Assembly: GCA_012862575.1 (NCBI GenBank)
Contig: BLSF01000029.1
Span: 372,001-436,000, forward strand
DNA: 64,000 nt
Reading direction: 5' to 3'
Source: Parietichytrium sp. I65-24A
Taxonomy: Eukaryota > Sar > Bigyra > Thraustochytrida > Thraustochytriidae
Under the pieces are notes generated by a model. That model saw only the letters and a program-made list of their open reading frames with translations, searched no databases and was not told where the DNA came from. How positions within the stretch are numbered: the first letter of the stretch is position 1; every line of letters begins with the position of its first letter. Made by a program: the position numbers and the translations under genes. Shown here piece after piece: positions 10,106-20,470 of this stretch.

Positions 10106-11181
10106 GTCTACAACCTACCCTATTCCAATCTATGCAAGCAAAAGAGCCCAGCCGAATTCCCGACCAAGTCCACGGAAATCTCTCACTCCAAAGATTCAGC
10201 AGTCCGGATGGACCGGACACAGACCTCTCTCTGTTTGAAATTACCCACAAAGCCCAAGCCAAACCCACGAGCCCACTACCGAGTTTCAGAAATCAGCAAC
10301 AAGCAAGTGGATCACACGCTTTCGACACCCAATCTGACATCCAATGCGAGGCGTTCTGCTATATTCTGCGTCCCGGATGGTTCCTCAGACACCACCACTC
10401 AAGAGCCAGCCCCCAGAATTCAAACTCAAACTCAAATTGAAATTCAAGACCCCCAATACACGTTTAATCCCGATCGCCCGCCGCTTATCTCTATTGCCAC
10501 TCGCGCTCCGATCTTCCAAAGTCCTTTTCCACTGGCGCACCTCCTTTCCTTTTCTTGTATGATCTCGTCCACAGTTTTCAAAACGTGTCTGCTTTATATG
10601 CTCTGCTCTGCTCTTCTCTGCTTTCTTCAAAAGAACAAACACCTCTACAACCTACCACCTACCACCGGCTACGCGACCGCCCTAAGACACACCTTTACTC
10701 TACTATCGTACCGCTACGCGTACGCTCTCTGCCGAGGACACTCTCTCCTCGCTACGCGATCAGTAGGACGCGATAGTCCTCCGGGTCAGTGTTCTTGGCT
10801 ACTTAGCGTTGTGGTAGGGACTATTAATATGGGAGAGGTGTTAGAGCTCGCGGTAAGTAGTTTGTGGGGGGGAAAAAATGGCATGTACATGATCTGAAGA
10901 TACGAAGTTGTTTTGTTTTGTTTTGTTTTATGTTGATGAGTAGAGTTGTTGAACTGTTTCGGGGCAGGTAAGTTTTGGATGTGGATGAAGAGACGCGGGT
11001 GTGCGCGGGGATTGTGCGGGACGTGAAATGTGATGTGTGAAATGGCTCGAGTGGAAATGGTGCTCCGAAAATCGTTTGCATTGGAAGTTTTGCAGCTGCG
11101 GCATGGTGCTCTTTTCACGGTATGCGCTCGTCTTCGGATCAATTTTCACAGTTCGTTCATTGGGAGCAATCAATCAATCAA

Positions 11182-11222
<41 letters not shown>

Positions 11223-11309
11223 AACAATCAGTCAAAAAGATGGTTATGAATTACAAAAGTCAGTACCTTGTGTTCCGGAATAGTGAGTGCAGCTCATGCA
11301 TTGCTGGCA
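10106..11309. other. Intergenic spacer upstream of the BRCT gene
   Basis: Holds no convincing gene. A 279-codon plus-strand frame overlapping the BRCT gene start is compositionally odd and was rejected. A short ATG frame (10829-10852) is followed by a consensus donor GTAAGT at 10853, and CAG|GTAAGT occurs at 10965-10973 after a T-rich tract, so a spliced plus-strand transcript may begin here. A (CAAT)n microsatellite lies near the right end. Confidence 0.4.
11167..11222. repeat. (CAAT)n tetranucleotide microsatellite
   Basis: About 13 near-perfect CAAT units, interrupted once by AATT. It lies just beyond the 3' end of the sulfotransferase gene. Confidence 0.95.
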
Positions 11310-13080
11310 TCAAGAGGAAGAGCATGAGGGGATGAGGCCGCCGATAGTGGCTGCGGTTGCTTCCCAAAATTTTCCCAGGGGTGCGCAAAATTGGGAGCAA
11401 CATGGCGTCGAGCAACCTGCTTCACGCACGTAGTCATCAAGTGTGCGGAGAATCTCTTTCGTTGACACTGACGCCCACCAAACGCGGCTGTGCATTTGTG
11501 GCTCAATCCATCCCGTACGGTTCACCTCTACGCCGTGATAAGCGGCCTGCATGTAAAAAAGGTCTTTGGCAAAGTTGTACAAATGAATATCCAGCAAATT
11601 TGTGGCATAGTACCACTTGAGCAAGAGTCCAAGTGGCTTGGAGCCAGATGAGGCATAGTCTTCTTCCTGCTCGACAAGCCATTTCCGCGAGCTGTGTTTT
11701 GAGCCTTTCCGCGCATGCATGCCAATTGGGCGCTTAAACTTCCAGCGCAAAGCTTTGTTGAAGAGGAGTATGGACTGCGGGAAATGCTCAACGATCCCCA
11801 CTATGCTAAAATTTTCCTTCAACTTCCGCATTGCAATCTCTAGGTGCTCCATTGTGAGCATTCCGAAAGGAATGTCCGCACAGTCCATGCCACAAATCGA
11901 TCTGACTTGCCAGTTGTCCGGGGCGTGTTTAAGCCAATGCAATCGCTGTGCTACAAGAACTTCCATAGGCAGCTTCGCACTCTCCTCGCTGTCTGAGTCG
12001 GCGTCAACTCTGAAAGTAGAGGCTGGCTGAATCTTCAGCAACTCTTCTACCCACCCTTTGTGCAGGCAGGTATCGTAAACTTTGGTCACGGAGCCATCTT
12101 TTTTGAACATTTGTTTGAACGACATTGCAAAATGCGACTCCGTTCGGGCAATCGGGTTTCGAAGCATGGTCAGATAAGTCACCCCGCGGTTCCGATAGAC
12201 TTTTTGTGGCAACACCCACTCATTTGCGATGAAAGTTCTCCCTTTACTTCCTGAGCTTGGACAGTAAAGCTTTTTGTGCACTTGGAGAGCCGCGCGTTAA
12301 AGCTAGTCTTCCGCGCGCGTTCTCCGCATTGCAATTGTGGGTAAAGTATGAGTACTCACCATTCGTGGTTGCAACGTAGCAAACAGACGTTCCACCGGCT
12401 TTATGAACGTGAAGAAACACAGCCATGGACTTGCGTCTTTTCCAAACTGAGTCGCCCGCACCACTCCCAGGCGGGAGAAGAGATTTGTATGCCCCCGCGC
12501 CATCATTTGAAGGCTCAGCGATTGGCAATGTCATTGTGACTTTATATCTCAGGACCGTTGAGTCTGTCCCACTCGAGACCCCGAGCCTTTGAGCTGCAAG
12601 AGCGAGTCCCAGAAGAGCAAGACAAACCGCAAAGAGTGCCAGCCAGCCAAAGGCTTCCCTTCTAGCCATTCTCGACCTTGTACCAATGATCTGAGACATT
12701 CTGACAGTCTTCATCTCCGGCAGATTCGTCCTAAATCTCGCCATTCGATCCCGTAACACATCCAGATGGCATCTTGCGGCTTCCCCAAGATTTGCAACGC
12801 GGCTTTTCAGCTCTCTGAGCCGCACTGCCCAAATGTCTCCGTTTCCTTGTTCTTCCGCACCTGGATCAGCCTCGCAGTCAGCTTCTGAAAGCGCTCGCCT
12901 GTACGAGTCAGTCATGGAATCTGGTTCGCCCACATGATCATTCAACTCTTTGTACTGCTCTGCGGCTGCCTCTCCAAGCGGCACATCCGTCTCACTCTCC
13001 GCCGGTTCCAAAATCTCAACTTGCTCGCTTCGAAGCATACCAGCCCATCTCCTCCACGGCCTTTTGACGAAATCCATCAT
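11310..13080 (-). CDS. Type II membrane sulfotransferase (Golgi carbohydrate sulfotransferase-like), one intron
   Basis: Two exons, 13080-12360 and 12250-11310, encode 553 residues. The first ATG at 13080 is used; the longer frame would start at TTG. An Arg/acidic cytosolic N-terminus of about 140 residues precedes a single transmembrane helix at about 143-163 (WLALFAVCLALLGLALAA), giving type II topology typical of Golgi enzymes. The luminal part shows the two PAPS-binding motifs: the 5'-phosphosulfate loop HVHKAGGTS (about 224-232) and the 3'-phosphate motif LRNPIARTESHF (about 270-281). It therefore transfers sulfate from PAPS, probably to a glycan (heparan 2-O/6-O or galactose-3-O type); the acceptor cannot be told. 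The intron falls between the two PAPS motifs. The unusually long cytosolic N-terminus is Glu/Asp-rich. Confidence 0.85.
12251..12359 (-). other. Spliceosomal intron of the sulfotransferase gene (109 nt)
   Basis: Phase-1 intron with donor G|GTGAGT and acceptor CTCAG|GA. A branch-like TTTAAC lies upstream of the acceptor. Removal joins the two halves of the sulfotransferase so that ATTNG is followed by SKGRTF in frame; without it the reading frame ends shortly after the first PAPS motif. This shows that the organism uses canonical GT-AG splicing with a near-consensus donor. Confidence 0.88.
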
Positions 13081-14197
13081 CTTGGCAAAATGTTGTTGCA
13101 ACTCTCTACAAACCTATAAGCAAACACCACAGACACAAAGACAGAGACCTATGTCACCTGGGCAAATGGCATGAAATCTCGCTCACATGAACTGCCAGAC
13201 TGCCAAGAAACCAAACGCACGCAACTTGCAGCGAGAAACTTCCTAATCGCTCGCGTAGTTATGCGCCGTTTCCTTTCGAAAATTAGTACACAAGCTCCAA
13301 GTCGGCAACAGCGACTCCAAAGCGCAGCACTTCCCAACTCCTCGTTTTTCACTGTCTCCGCACAGTGCACAGTCTCCGCGTACCAATCGCGCTCCGACAC
13401 AAGACTGCGATTCGCAGAACAACGAACAATTCGCTGCACAAAAGAGGACACTTCCCCACACTTGTGTGGCAAAACTATGTGGGACAACGAGAGCCCATTC
13501 CTTCCTTCCTCTCTCTCTCACTGTCAACTGTGCAAAGAAAGAAACCAAAGAAACCGACGATGCTCACACAAATGCGATTTACGTAACTGCTACTGCGTCG
13601 TTTAGTGATTTGACTAGGCCTCCGAACCTTGGTAACCACCCGTTACCGTCGGTTACGGCGGCTACGCGAAAATGGAGACGGTCCCCCAACGGACGAACAG
13701 AAAGAACAAAAGAACAGAAGGAACGGCACGAAGCGGCGACTGCGGAACGGATTGCAGAGAGCAAACGAACGCTTCTGTGGGTGGGACGGGCGGGCGTAGA
13801 AGGAGTGTTACGGTATCTGCTAAGTGCGATATCCTCTTCTTTTCCTTCCTTTCCTTCTTTCCACACAAGAGAAGAAAGAAAGAAAGAAATAGAGAGAGAG
13901 AGAGGGGACAGGGACAGGGCCAGGTGTGGGGGACACTTTGGGGAACGCCTATTGATCAATAGGGATATCATCTAGTAGCCGTTGCCGTGAGAGAGAAGCG
14001 CCATCTTTTTGTACGCCGTTTCGTACGTTTCTGAGTCGAGGGATTGTAGAATTAGAAGTCTCTTTTGGAAGCACGTACGTACGTACGCATACGCACTGTA
14101 CGATACTCGGGAGAAGGAGAAAGAGAAAGAGAAAGGGAGAGAAGGCATCCCCGCAACGGCGAATTGTGAGTGGCGTACATTCGGAGAGTTGAGCGCG
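13081..14197. other. Divergent promoter region, sulfotransferase (-) and PX gene (+)
   Basis: About 1.1 kb between two divergent starts. It contains pyrimidine-rich CTCT tracts near 13503-13520, a purine run near 13868-13905, ACGTACGTACGT at 14074-14085, and an A/G-rich block (about 14110-14146) close to the PX start. One copy of TCACTGTCAA is at 13518-13527. Open frames in the purine/pyrimidine blocks occur on both strands and look like composition artefacts. Confidence 0.5.
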
Positions 14198-15067
14198 ATG
14201 GGAAACGTGGGGCTTGGAGTGGGCTACGTGACCAAGATCTGGCGCGTTCGGTGGGAAGATGCAGGCTCAAGGGAACCGACAGACGCAGAAGATGTGCAAG
14301 CAAGCAGCGCCGAGGACGGTGCCAAGTTGCGGCTGCAAGAGCAAGCAAAATATTGTAAGGTGCTCGCCAAATGCGATCCAGACCAGCAGCTGTATCACTG
14401 GGTGATGCTGCGGCACTATGAAAGCGGCAAGGTGGCCGTGTTTGTTGACGGAGCCTTCGAGGGCACTGGGCATGCGTCGTTTAGTTCGACCGAGATTAGC
14501 TACAGGGTTGGAAATAGGGTGGTGAAGACGCGAATAGGTTTCAACGAGAAAGCCAAGTTTGCTTACTCGTTCGCGACGAGCATCCTGCTGCCCAATCAAT
14601 CCGAGGTTCAACTGAAGGAGCTGAACGAGACGCTTATGGACAACCATGATCCGTCTATTCTTCAAGCAAAAGTATTAGGCTCAAGCGTGGAGTTCATGGC
14701 GAAGCCCGGGCAGACGGCGCCAAAGGCTGTGGTACTGTACGAGGTCTCTGCAGCAGTCAGGGGAGAAGAGCCAATCGTATTCAAGAAGCGATTTTCCGAA
14801 TTCGTCGACCTCGACAGGAACGTGCGCTCAGCTTTCTACGGTTCACATTTGCTTACGTCGCTTCCATCTCTTCCTCCCAAGCAGTCAAAAGTTTTTAGCA
14901 ATCACCTTGAGTCCGCATTTATAGAGCGCAGAAAAGCTGGTATTGAAATGTACTTGCGGAAGTTGCTTACGTTACCGCGTATCCCACAGAATCCGGACGT
15001 TTTGGAATTTCTAGGACTTTTGCCGACCGCTAAAGCGTCCTCAGCTCCTCCTGTTGTAGTCGTGTAG
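14198..15067 (+). CDS. PX-domain phosphoinositide-binding protein
   Basis: Start chosen at the ATG at 14198 (289 residues) because the in-frame extension upstream is low in complexity (KEKEKEKGRE) and lies in purine-rich leader sequence. Residues about 170-274 form a PX domain: RFSEF (198-202) is the phosphoinositide-binding arginine motif, LPPK (225-228) is the proline loop, and ERRKAGIEMYL (about 243-253) is the membrane-facing helix with a second basic pair. PX domains usually bind PtdIns3P on endosomes, so a role in endosomal sorting or trafficking is likely. The first 165 residues (with LYHWVMLRHYESGKVAVFVDG) match nothing I recognise. No BAR domain or coiled coil follows, so it is not a classical SNX-BAR protein. 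The tail is short and hydrophobic (PPVVVV). Confidence 0.8.
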   Translation: MGNVGLGVGYVTKIWRVRWEDAGSREPTDAEDVQASSAEDGAKLRLQEQAKYCKVLAKCDPDQQLYHWVMLRHYESGKVAVFVDGAFEGTGHASFSSTEISYRVGNRVVKTRIGFNEKAKFAYSFATSILLPNQSEVQLKELNETLMDNHDPSILQAKVLGSSVEFMAKPGQTAPKAVVLYEVSAAVRGEEPIVFKKRFSEFVDLDRNVRSAFYGSHLLTSLPSLPPKQSKVFSNHLESAFIERRKAGIEMYLRKLLTLPRIPQNPDVLEFLGLLPTAKASSAPPVVVV

Positions 15068-15319
15068 ACTCCTTGCATCACGACTCGCTATTCTTTGCTC
15101 TGAAGCGGCGGAGCTAGACTGGTTGCAACAGAAAGGTCCAACTTATTTGTATACGTACGTTAATCTTTGCAACTATACTGCTTCTTTGTGTGTCTTTTAT
15201 TTGCCTTTCAACCGCTTGTTCACTGTCAATGAATGAAAAGATTAAAGGGGAGAGAAGGTTGGAGCCTAATCACTGCTGTGGACATCTTGAAAAATCCGGT
15301 TTATACGTGCATTATAACA

Positions 15320-16504
15320 TTATTCGCTGTCCTCTTCCTCCTCCTCATCAAGTTGAGCGAGGAGGTAGTCGCGAGCCTCTACTATCTTTTCAAACTTGGC
15401 CTTTAGCTTCTCGCGCTCTTCAGGGGTGAGATTCACGTGGCGATCTGGGTGATATTTGCGCGACAAGGTTCGGAACTGCTTCTTAATTGCCACCTCGTCC
15501 GCACCAGCCTCAAGCTCGAGCTCGGTATATGCAGCGTTCTTGGCGTCAGTCATTGCTTCTGATATCATGTCAAACAACGCGTCCCACCCTCTCGTCTGTG
15601 CAAATTCATACATCGTTCCGAGGTGCTCTCCAAAACGTTGAAAGTCCGCCCGGTGCGCATCCAAGTAAGTATCCACGACAAACTTTAATCTGATCAGCCT
15701 CTTTCCTTTGGCCGATTTGTCTGTTATGAGGCCAACACTGTACGTAGCGAAGCCGACAAATGGAAGGAAAAGGGCCGAAAGACAATACAGTTTGAAAATT
15801 GCGCGACAGAGACTGAACCTTTGTGGTCTGAGTTTCAGGGCTTTTGGCTTCTCTAGCTCATCTATACGCCACGAGCGGAATCGCCCACCAACCAGCAGAG
15901 CTAGGAAGGTGCACGCCAAATAGTCCGGACTGTGCTTTACATCATTTTCCTCATCAGAGCCGACCATTTGGGTGCCCAGAGCCACGGCAGAGGGAAGGGA
16001 GGCACCGAGCAGAGTCGCATAGAAAGGCATTGACACCAAGCCTTCATTTGCCGCGACGAACACTCCAAGCGCGGACCCGAAGGAGCACAGCACGTAAGGC
16101 AGTACCTCCGCAACGATGCTCTTATGCTCTCCAAAGTCCACCACCTTGAGTATCAGCTCATCTGAATTGCGGATCACATACGCAATATACATTCCTGCTA
16201 AAAACTGAAACAGCAACGAAGCCACGGCCCTCCTCGGAGGAGTAGGTCGGTTTGCGATTTGCTGCTCCGCGTTTTTCCAGATGCCGTAACTCTCATTCAC
16301 ATACTTTGGCATCATGAACAGGTCCGCCACAAGTCCAAACCCTAGAAAAGCACCCGACACGCTATACAGCCAGCCGCGTCGCAATCTCCCAAGATATGCA
16401 TGGTGCAGCCCCACCGGTCCAGTCAGCACCAGAAGTAAGTACGATAACAAAAGCGTCCCAGTCCACCTCCATGTGGACACCTCCGCCGGGGACACTTTCT
16501 CCAT
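15320..16504 (-). CDS. DNAJC22: DNAJC22-like multispanning membrane J-protein with TM2 domain
   Basis: A 394-residue protein. The N-terminal part is a TM2-type region (about 15-67) with the GLHHAYLGR signature, followed by several more hydrophobic segments (about 95-112, 128-150, 160-182, 194-207, 236-260). The C-terminal J domain (about 326-385) has the essential HPD tripeptide in KYHPDRH (352-354), so it can stimulate an Hsp70 ATPase. This TM2-multispan-J order is that of animal DNAJC22/Wurst, which acts in clathrin-linked endocytosis; it is slightly longer than the roughly 340-residue animal proteins. The acidic end (EEEEEDSE) faces the same side as the J domain. It ends 252 bp from the convergent PX gene. 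Confidence 0.85.
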   Translation of the reverse strand: MEKVSPAEVSTWRWTGTLLLSYLLLVLTGPVGLHHAYLGRLRRGWLYSVSGAFLGFGLVADLFMMPKYVNESYGIWKNAEQQIANRPTPPRRAVASLLFQFLAGMYIAYVIRNSDELILKVVDFGEHKSIVAEVLPYVLCSFGSALGVFVAANEGLVSMPFYATLLGASLPSAVALGTQMVGSDEENDVKHSPDYLACTFLALLVGGRFRSWRIDELEKPKALKLRPQRFSLCRAIFKLYCLSALFLPFVGFATYSVGLITDKSAKGKRLIRLKFVVDTYLDAHRADFQRFGEHLGTMYEFAQTRGWDALFDMISEAMTDAKNAAYTELELEAGADEVAIKKQFRTLSRKYHPDRHVNLTPEEREKLKAKFEKIVEARDYLLAQLDEEEEEDSE

Positions 16505-17126
16505 CGTCCCAACTTGTCTGTGTCTGCGACCCTTCCACTATTTATTTCTCTCTGCTTTTCCAGACAAGTTTGAGATTGTCTATAAAGAAACTCTTCTCGT
16601 AAGAACAGAGAGATTGTCCTCGGCGTGGAAGTACCTCCTAATACTAATAATTGTTAGTCAAAACGACTTATCAGTTACAGCTTTCTCGGCTTGTTGGGGG
16701 TACTCGCGTACGTGTATAATTCTCGTAGCTGTGCTCATAGAGTTTACCATAGGAGCAATATCCTCGGGACAGTAGGAGGGTATACGGTCTCGCATTAGAG
16801 TGCCACAGCCTGTTTGCTAGAGATCTGTGTTAATGAGAAGAACCGGAGAACCTGAATTGATACACAGAAGTTTGAGTTCCATAGCTTTGACGTTAGCTCT
16901 TGAGCGTAGAAAGAACTATGCCGGGGAACCCAAAATTGCATTCTGCGTTTCCCATATTAGCATCTGTTAGCACAGCTTCTTCCCTATCATACATCAAGGT
17001 GTCCTCGGTACGATAAGCAGCGATTGACAAGTTGCTAGATACTCTCACGGAACAGTAACCTCTCTTACTTGGTAACAGTAACAGTAATAGTGTTGTCAAA
17101 GTTGTCAAAGTTGTCAGAGTAGGGAA
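16505..17126. other. Divergent promoter region, DNAJC22-like (-) and WD-like gene (+)
   Basis: A 622-bp spacer between two starts. No further gene seen. Short direct repeats occur just before the plus-strand ATG: TAACAGTAACAGTAA near 17070-17087 and TTGTCAAAG units at 17093-17115. Confidence 0.5.
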
Positions 17127-18509
17127 ATGAAGTTTGAAGAGGCCAAGGTGTGCAGTGTGCGTGGCTCTCTTGCTCGAACGAAAGTGGGAAAGCAAGTGCA
17201 CGCAGATGGAGCAATCTTAGAGCACTGGGCTTTGCCCACTCTTGGGACACCTTTGCGCTGGTCTCTCAATGGCGACGGGGCGCAACGTGCAAAGTCAAAG
17301 TCAAAGTCAAAGTTAGTTACAAAGGCAAACGATGGTCAGGTGGTGACGCTTCGCGCAAAGATTGGAGGTGAAAGCAGCGAGTTTCTCTTGGGAAAACTTG
17401 CGACGATTGTTGGGGCTGGCAAGAATCGCATGATTGCTGCGAATGTCAATCAGATTGCCATGCTCAAGGAGTGCGGCGAAATGGTCTGGCTCAAAGATGT
17501 GGGTGAGATGGTGGAAAGCAAGATTGACCCGAGATTCGAGCGCTTGTGCACGGTACTTTGCGGAGAAAGTCTCGGGGTGGTGGTGATGTTTGGCTCTGAA
17601 GTAGCTTGCTTTCGCGTCGAGGATGGTTCTTGTGTTTCATCCTTCAACGTGGGTCCGTCCAGGGAATCGTTTTTGGAGGGATTTTCTGATGATATCGTTT
17701 GTGCCGCGATGTTTCAACTTGGCTCTAAGCGACCTGAGCTTTATGGAATTTTTCCTTACCCGAACGACGAGCCAAACATGGTGAATGTGCGGATCTTTGA
17801 TCTGGAAGGGGGCAACGAATGCGCCTCACTTCGCGTGAACCGCGGGCCAGAACCAGTGAAATCCTGGCGGTCGACTCTGAGGAGCTCGATTCATACGATG
17901 CTCGATGAGAGAGAAGTATTGTCGTTTTCTGTGTGGGACAACTGTGACCCTTCCTTCATTGACGTTCAAGCTAGGGAGGAGTGCGGGCTCGCCCTTGTCG
18001 ACGAAGAAGAAGAGAAGCAGGCCGCAACAACTGCCTCCATACATGCTTTCGCGATGAATGAAACATACGTGGCTCTTGGAATATTGTGGCAAAGGTACCT
18101 AAAGAAGAATGTTGTGAAGGTGTTTGACGCAAACAGCGGGTCTTGCTTGCAGCGCATGATGAAGGGGTCCACGCCAAATTGCCTTGCTTTTCATCCCTCA
18201 GAAAAAGAAATCCTATTTGTCTCACTCGCGAATGACTTTAAAATCACGACTTGGAATTGCAAGAGCGGTGAGAAAATGTTCGTCTTGAAATGCACGATGA
18301 CAGGCGGACCAATGGCGATCATAGACTTTGGCGTGGGAGACAGCTCACTCGCTGCAATTGCGCACGACAAAAAGTCAGGACACGACGTCTATATGTTTCA
18401 CTTTTCTTCCGAGACCAAGGATGTGCCCAAACGTCGAGAGGAGGAGCTGACAGTCGACCAACGTCCCACAAAGCGACAAGCACGCGCATGCAGGAATCAA
18501 ACTCTTTAG
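17127..18509 (+). CDS. WD-repeat-like beta-propeller protein, probably nuclear
   Basis: A 460-residue protein with a clean ATG. Strand-rich repeats of about 40-50 residues resemble degenerate WD40 blades, clearest at about 335-390 (VKVFDANSG...CLAFHPSEKEILFVSLANDFKITTWNCKSGE), where the closing W and the preceding D/K pattern are visible. A basic C-terminus (PTKRQAR) could serve as a nuclear localisation signal, and KSKSKSK near residue 60 adds positive charge. The overall look, with few WD dipeptides and a nuclear-type tail, is reminiscent of ribosome-biogenesis propellers, but I cannot assign a family member. It converges on H2A with 212 bp between. Confidence 0.6.
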   Translation: MKFEEAKVCSVRGSLARTKVGKQVHADGAILEHWALPTLGTPLRWSLNGDGAQRAKSKSKSKLVTKANDGQVVTLRAKIGGESSEFLLGKLATIVGAGKNRMIAANVNQIAMLKECGEMVWLKDVGEMVESKIDPRFERLCTVLCGESLGVVVMFGSEVACFRVEDGSCVSSFNVGPSRESFLEGFSDDIVCAAMFQLGSKRPELYGIFPYPNDEPNMVNVRIFDLEGGNECASLRVNRGPEPVKSWRSTLRSSIHTMLDEREVLSFSVWDNCDPSFIDVQAREECGLALVDEEEEKQAATTASIHAFAMNETYVALGILWQRYLKKNVVKVFDANSGSCLQRMMKGSTPNCLAFHPSEKEILFVSLANDFKITTWNCKSGEKMFVLKCTMTGGPMAIIDFGVGDSSLAAIAHDKKSGHDVYMFHFSSETKDVPKRREEELTVDQRPTKRQARACRNQTL

Positions 18510-18721
18510 GCATTCCTTCTTTTAAATATTCTCTAGCTAAACTACTCTGTTTTAATTGATGTATCATGTGTGTATGGAAACAACATTTCAGTCGAAGATT
18601 TCAAAGAGTGGTGTTGATAAACACCATTTGTTTGGTTGGTTTCGGGGACCAGTCGACAAAGCTTGCGCAGAGTCAGTAGAGCCCCTAAGGTCGACAACGA
18701 ATTGTCTCAGCCGAAGCCAAT

Positions 18722-19117
18722 TTACTTGGCAGCAGCTGGTGGAACAGTCTTTGCCTTCTTTGGCATAAGAACTGCGTGGATGTTTGGCAAGACACCACCA
18801 GATGCGATGGTCACGTTGCCCAAGAGCTTGTTGAGCTCCTCATCGTTCCTCACAGCTAACTGGATGTGGCGAGGGATGATGCGGGTCTTCTTGTTGTCGC
18901 GAGCAGCGTTACCAGCCAACTCGAGGATCTCTGCTGCGAGGTACTCGAGCACAGCTGCCATGTAGACTGGAGCACCTCCTCCAACACGGGTGGCGTAGCC
19001 GCCCTTCTTCAGGTAACGGGCGATACGACCGACTGGGAACTGAAGTCCAGCCTTTGCAGACCTGGAAGTGGCCTTGCCGCCCTTCTTGCCGCGTCCTCCT
19101 TTTCCTTTTCCAGACAT
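18722..19117 (-). CDS. H2A: Histone H2A
   Basis: 131 residues, full length. The N-terminal tail is [15 protein letters not shown], followed by the histone-fold signature [14 protein letters not shown], the loop [12 protein letters not shown], and [20 protein letters not shown] with the acidic-patch residues typical of canonical H2A. The docking segment [15 protein letters not shown] is intact. No SQ motif is present at the C-terminus, so this is not the H2A.X form, and it lacks H2A.Z features. It is arranged divergently with H2B across 969 bp, a common core-histone layout that suggests shared cell-cycle control. No intron. Confidence 0.97.
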   Translation of the reverse strand: MSGKGKGGRGKKGGKATSRSAKAGLQFPVGRIARYLKKGGYATRVGGGAPVYMAAVLEYLAAEILELAGNAARDNKKTRIIPRHIQLAVRNDEELNKLLGNVTIASGGVLPNIHAVLMPKKAKTVPPAAAK

Positions 19118-20086
19118 TTTGTTTTCTTGTTTCTTGCTCTCCTACGTTTCGGGTCTGCCCAACATTCCATCACACCATCTCATGGTCGACTGGAAAACGT
19201 TCAAGTACGAGATTGTACAGCGTTCTTCGAGGAGTTCAAGCCGCTTTTTTCCGAAACAAAACGCAAGTCAAAACAAAACGCAGGTCGAGGACTATTCTCC
19301 TCTCATAATGTAAACGGTAGGATGGATGGGGGAATTTTCCCTTCCATAGAATAGATACCATTCTCTTTCAAACTCGAAGGGTGCCATTACCAGCCCTCTT
19401 AGTGGAGAGTGCCAGAAAACAAAAGGACAAACGAAACAACATGCAAGTTGTTTCGATCTTTTTTTCCCCCTTCAATCGGCCGTTTTCATCTCACTCAATA
19501 AGTAGTGTGCTTGTCTATGTGTCGATTGGGCAACTTCAGTGAAGCCCGCACTGTCTTGATTGAACGACCACGAGAAAAAAAAAACTGTCTTGATTGATTG
19601 ATGGAGGGATTGATTGATTGGAATCATTTGATTGGAAGAAATTTGAACTTTTTCCCTGGATAAAAGCAGGAAAATTCCTTTGCAGTCAGCTGAATCAATC
19701 TCATTTTTTCAAATTCGAAAATCTTTTGCGTTTTGTTTTCAAGACTAGTACTCTTCAACGTCCCCACTACCTTGCTGTCCTTACTAGCTCTCGCCTACCC
19801 AATTCAAATATTTTCCCACAGCAACATGACGCAATGAGTATATGTAACCATAAATAAACTATAATCATTCTCTTTCGTCATCCCCTCCAAGCGAAGAAAG
19901 GGCAAAATTTTCAAAATTTCCCCTTTTTTTTTCCCTTAGCCAATGGAAAATCACACAAGTCCGCGGCGTGCGCCCTCGACAGACGCAGTGTAGCCCTGGT
20001 ACAGCGGCGAGAGGAGAGCAATCCACGCAAGAGCAGACCCCAAACACAAAGCAAAGGCGAATCAAAGTCAAACAAAGCAAAGCAAG
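19118..20086. promoter_or_regulatory. Shared divergent promoter region of H2A and H2B
   Basis: A 969-bp spacer between the two histone starts. A CCAAT box lies at 19941-19945, about 145 bp before the H2B ATG. GATTGATTG repeats (reverse complement CAATCAATC, also CCAAT-like) cluster at about 19575-19636. The H2B leader is purine-rich with CAAAGCAAAG-type runs. A TATA-like ATAAATAAACTATAAT lies at 19850-19865. No canonical vertebrate H2B octamer (ATTTGCAT) was found. Function is inferred from position. Confidence 0.55.
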
Positions 20087-20446
20087 ATGTCGAAGGCACC
20101 ATCCAAGAAGGCGGCGAAGAGCGTGAAGAAGTCCTCCACCAACAAGGACTCGAAGAAGAAGAAGAGGAGGGTGGAAACCTACTCGACCTACATCTACAAG
20201 GTGCTCAAGCAGGTGCACCCTGAGACCGGTATCTCCAAGAAGAGCATGAGCATCATGAACTCGTTCATCAACGACGTGTTCGAGCGCCTTGCTACCGAGG
20301 CTGGAAAGCTCGGAAAGTACAACTCCAAGTCCACCCTCTCCTCCCGCGAGGTGCAGACCGCAGTGCGCCTCGTGCTCCCTGGTGAGCTCGCCAAGCACGC
20401 GGTCTCCGAGGGTACCAAGGCGGTGACCAAGTTCACCTCCACCTAA
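20087..20446 (+). CDS. H2B: Histone H2B
   Basis: 119 residues, full length. A Lys-rich tail ([21 protein letters not shown]) precedes [25 protein letters not shown], then the fold residues [18 protein letters not shown] and [37 protein letters not shown]. The lysine in AVTKFTS matches the conserved ubiquitinated lysine of the H2B C-terminal helix. Codon choice is strongly biased to C- or G-ending codons, as in the myosin gene, consistent with high expression. A 7-bp inverted repeat follows the stop immediately. Confidence 0.97.
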   Translation: MSKAPSKKAAKSVKKSSTNKDSKKKKRRVETYSTYIYKVLKQVHPETGISKKSMSIMNSFINDVFERLATEAGKLGKYNSKSTLSSREVQTAVRLVLPGELAKHAVSEGTKAVTKFTST

Positions 20447-20470
20447 GCGCTGGGCAAAGACTGAGCGCTT
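20445..20470 (+). terminator. Hairpin at the H2B stop codon, possible 3'-end signal
   Basis: AAGCGCT at 20445-20451 and its exact complement AGCGCTT at 20464-20470 enclose a 12-nt loop and are followed by a T run. It begins inside the stop codon. It does not match the canonical animal histone stem-loop sequence. A role in histone mRNA 3'-end formation is inferred only from position and shape. Confidence 0.4.

Noticed and set aside
10058-10897. 279-codon plus-strand frame overlapping the BRCT gene start
   Set aside because: No domain, unusual composition, overlaps the real gene; only its last part near 10829 is kept as a possible spliced leader.
13466-13975. Overlapping frames of 130-169 codons on both strands in the sulfotransferase/PX spacer
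   Set aside because: Driven by purine/pyrimidine-skewed DNA; no domain.
19865-20398. 177-codon frame antisense to histone H2B
   Set aside because: Shadow of the biased H2B codons.
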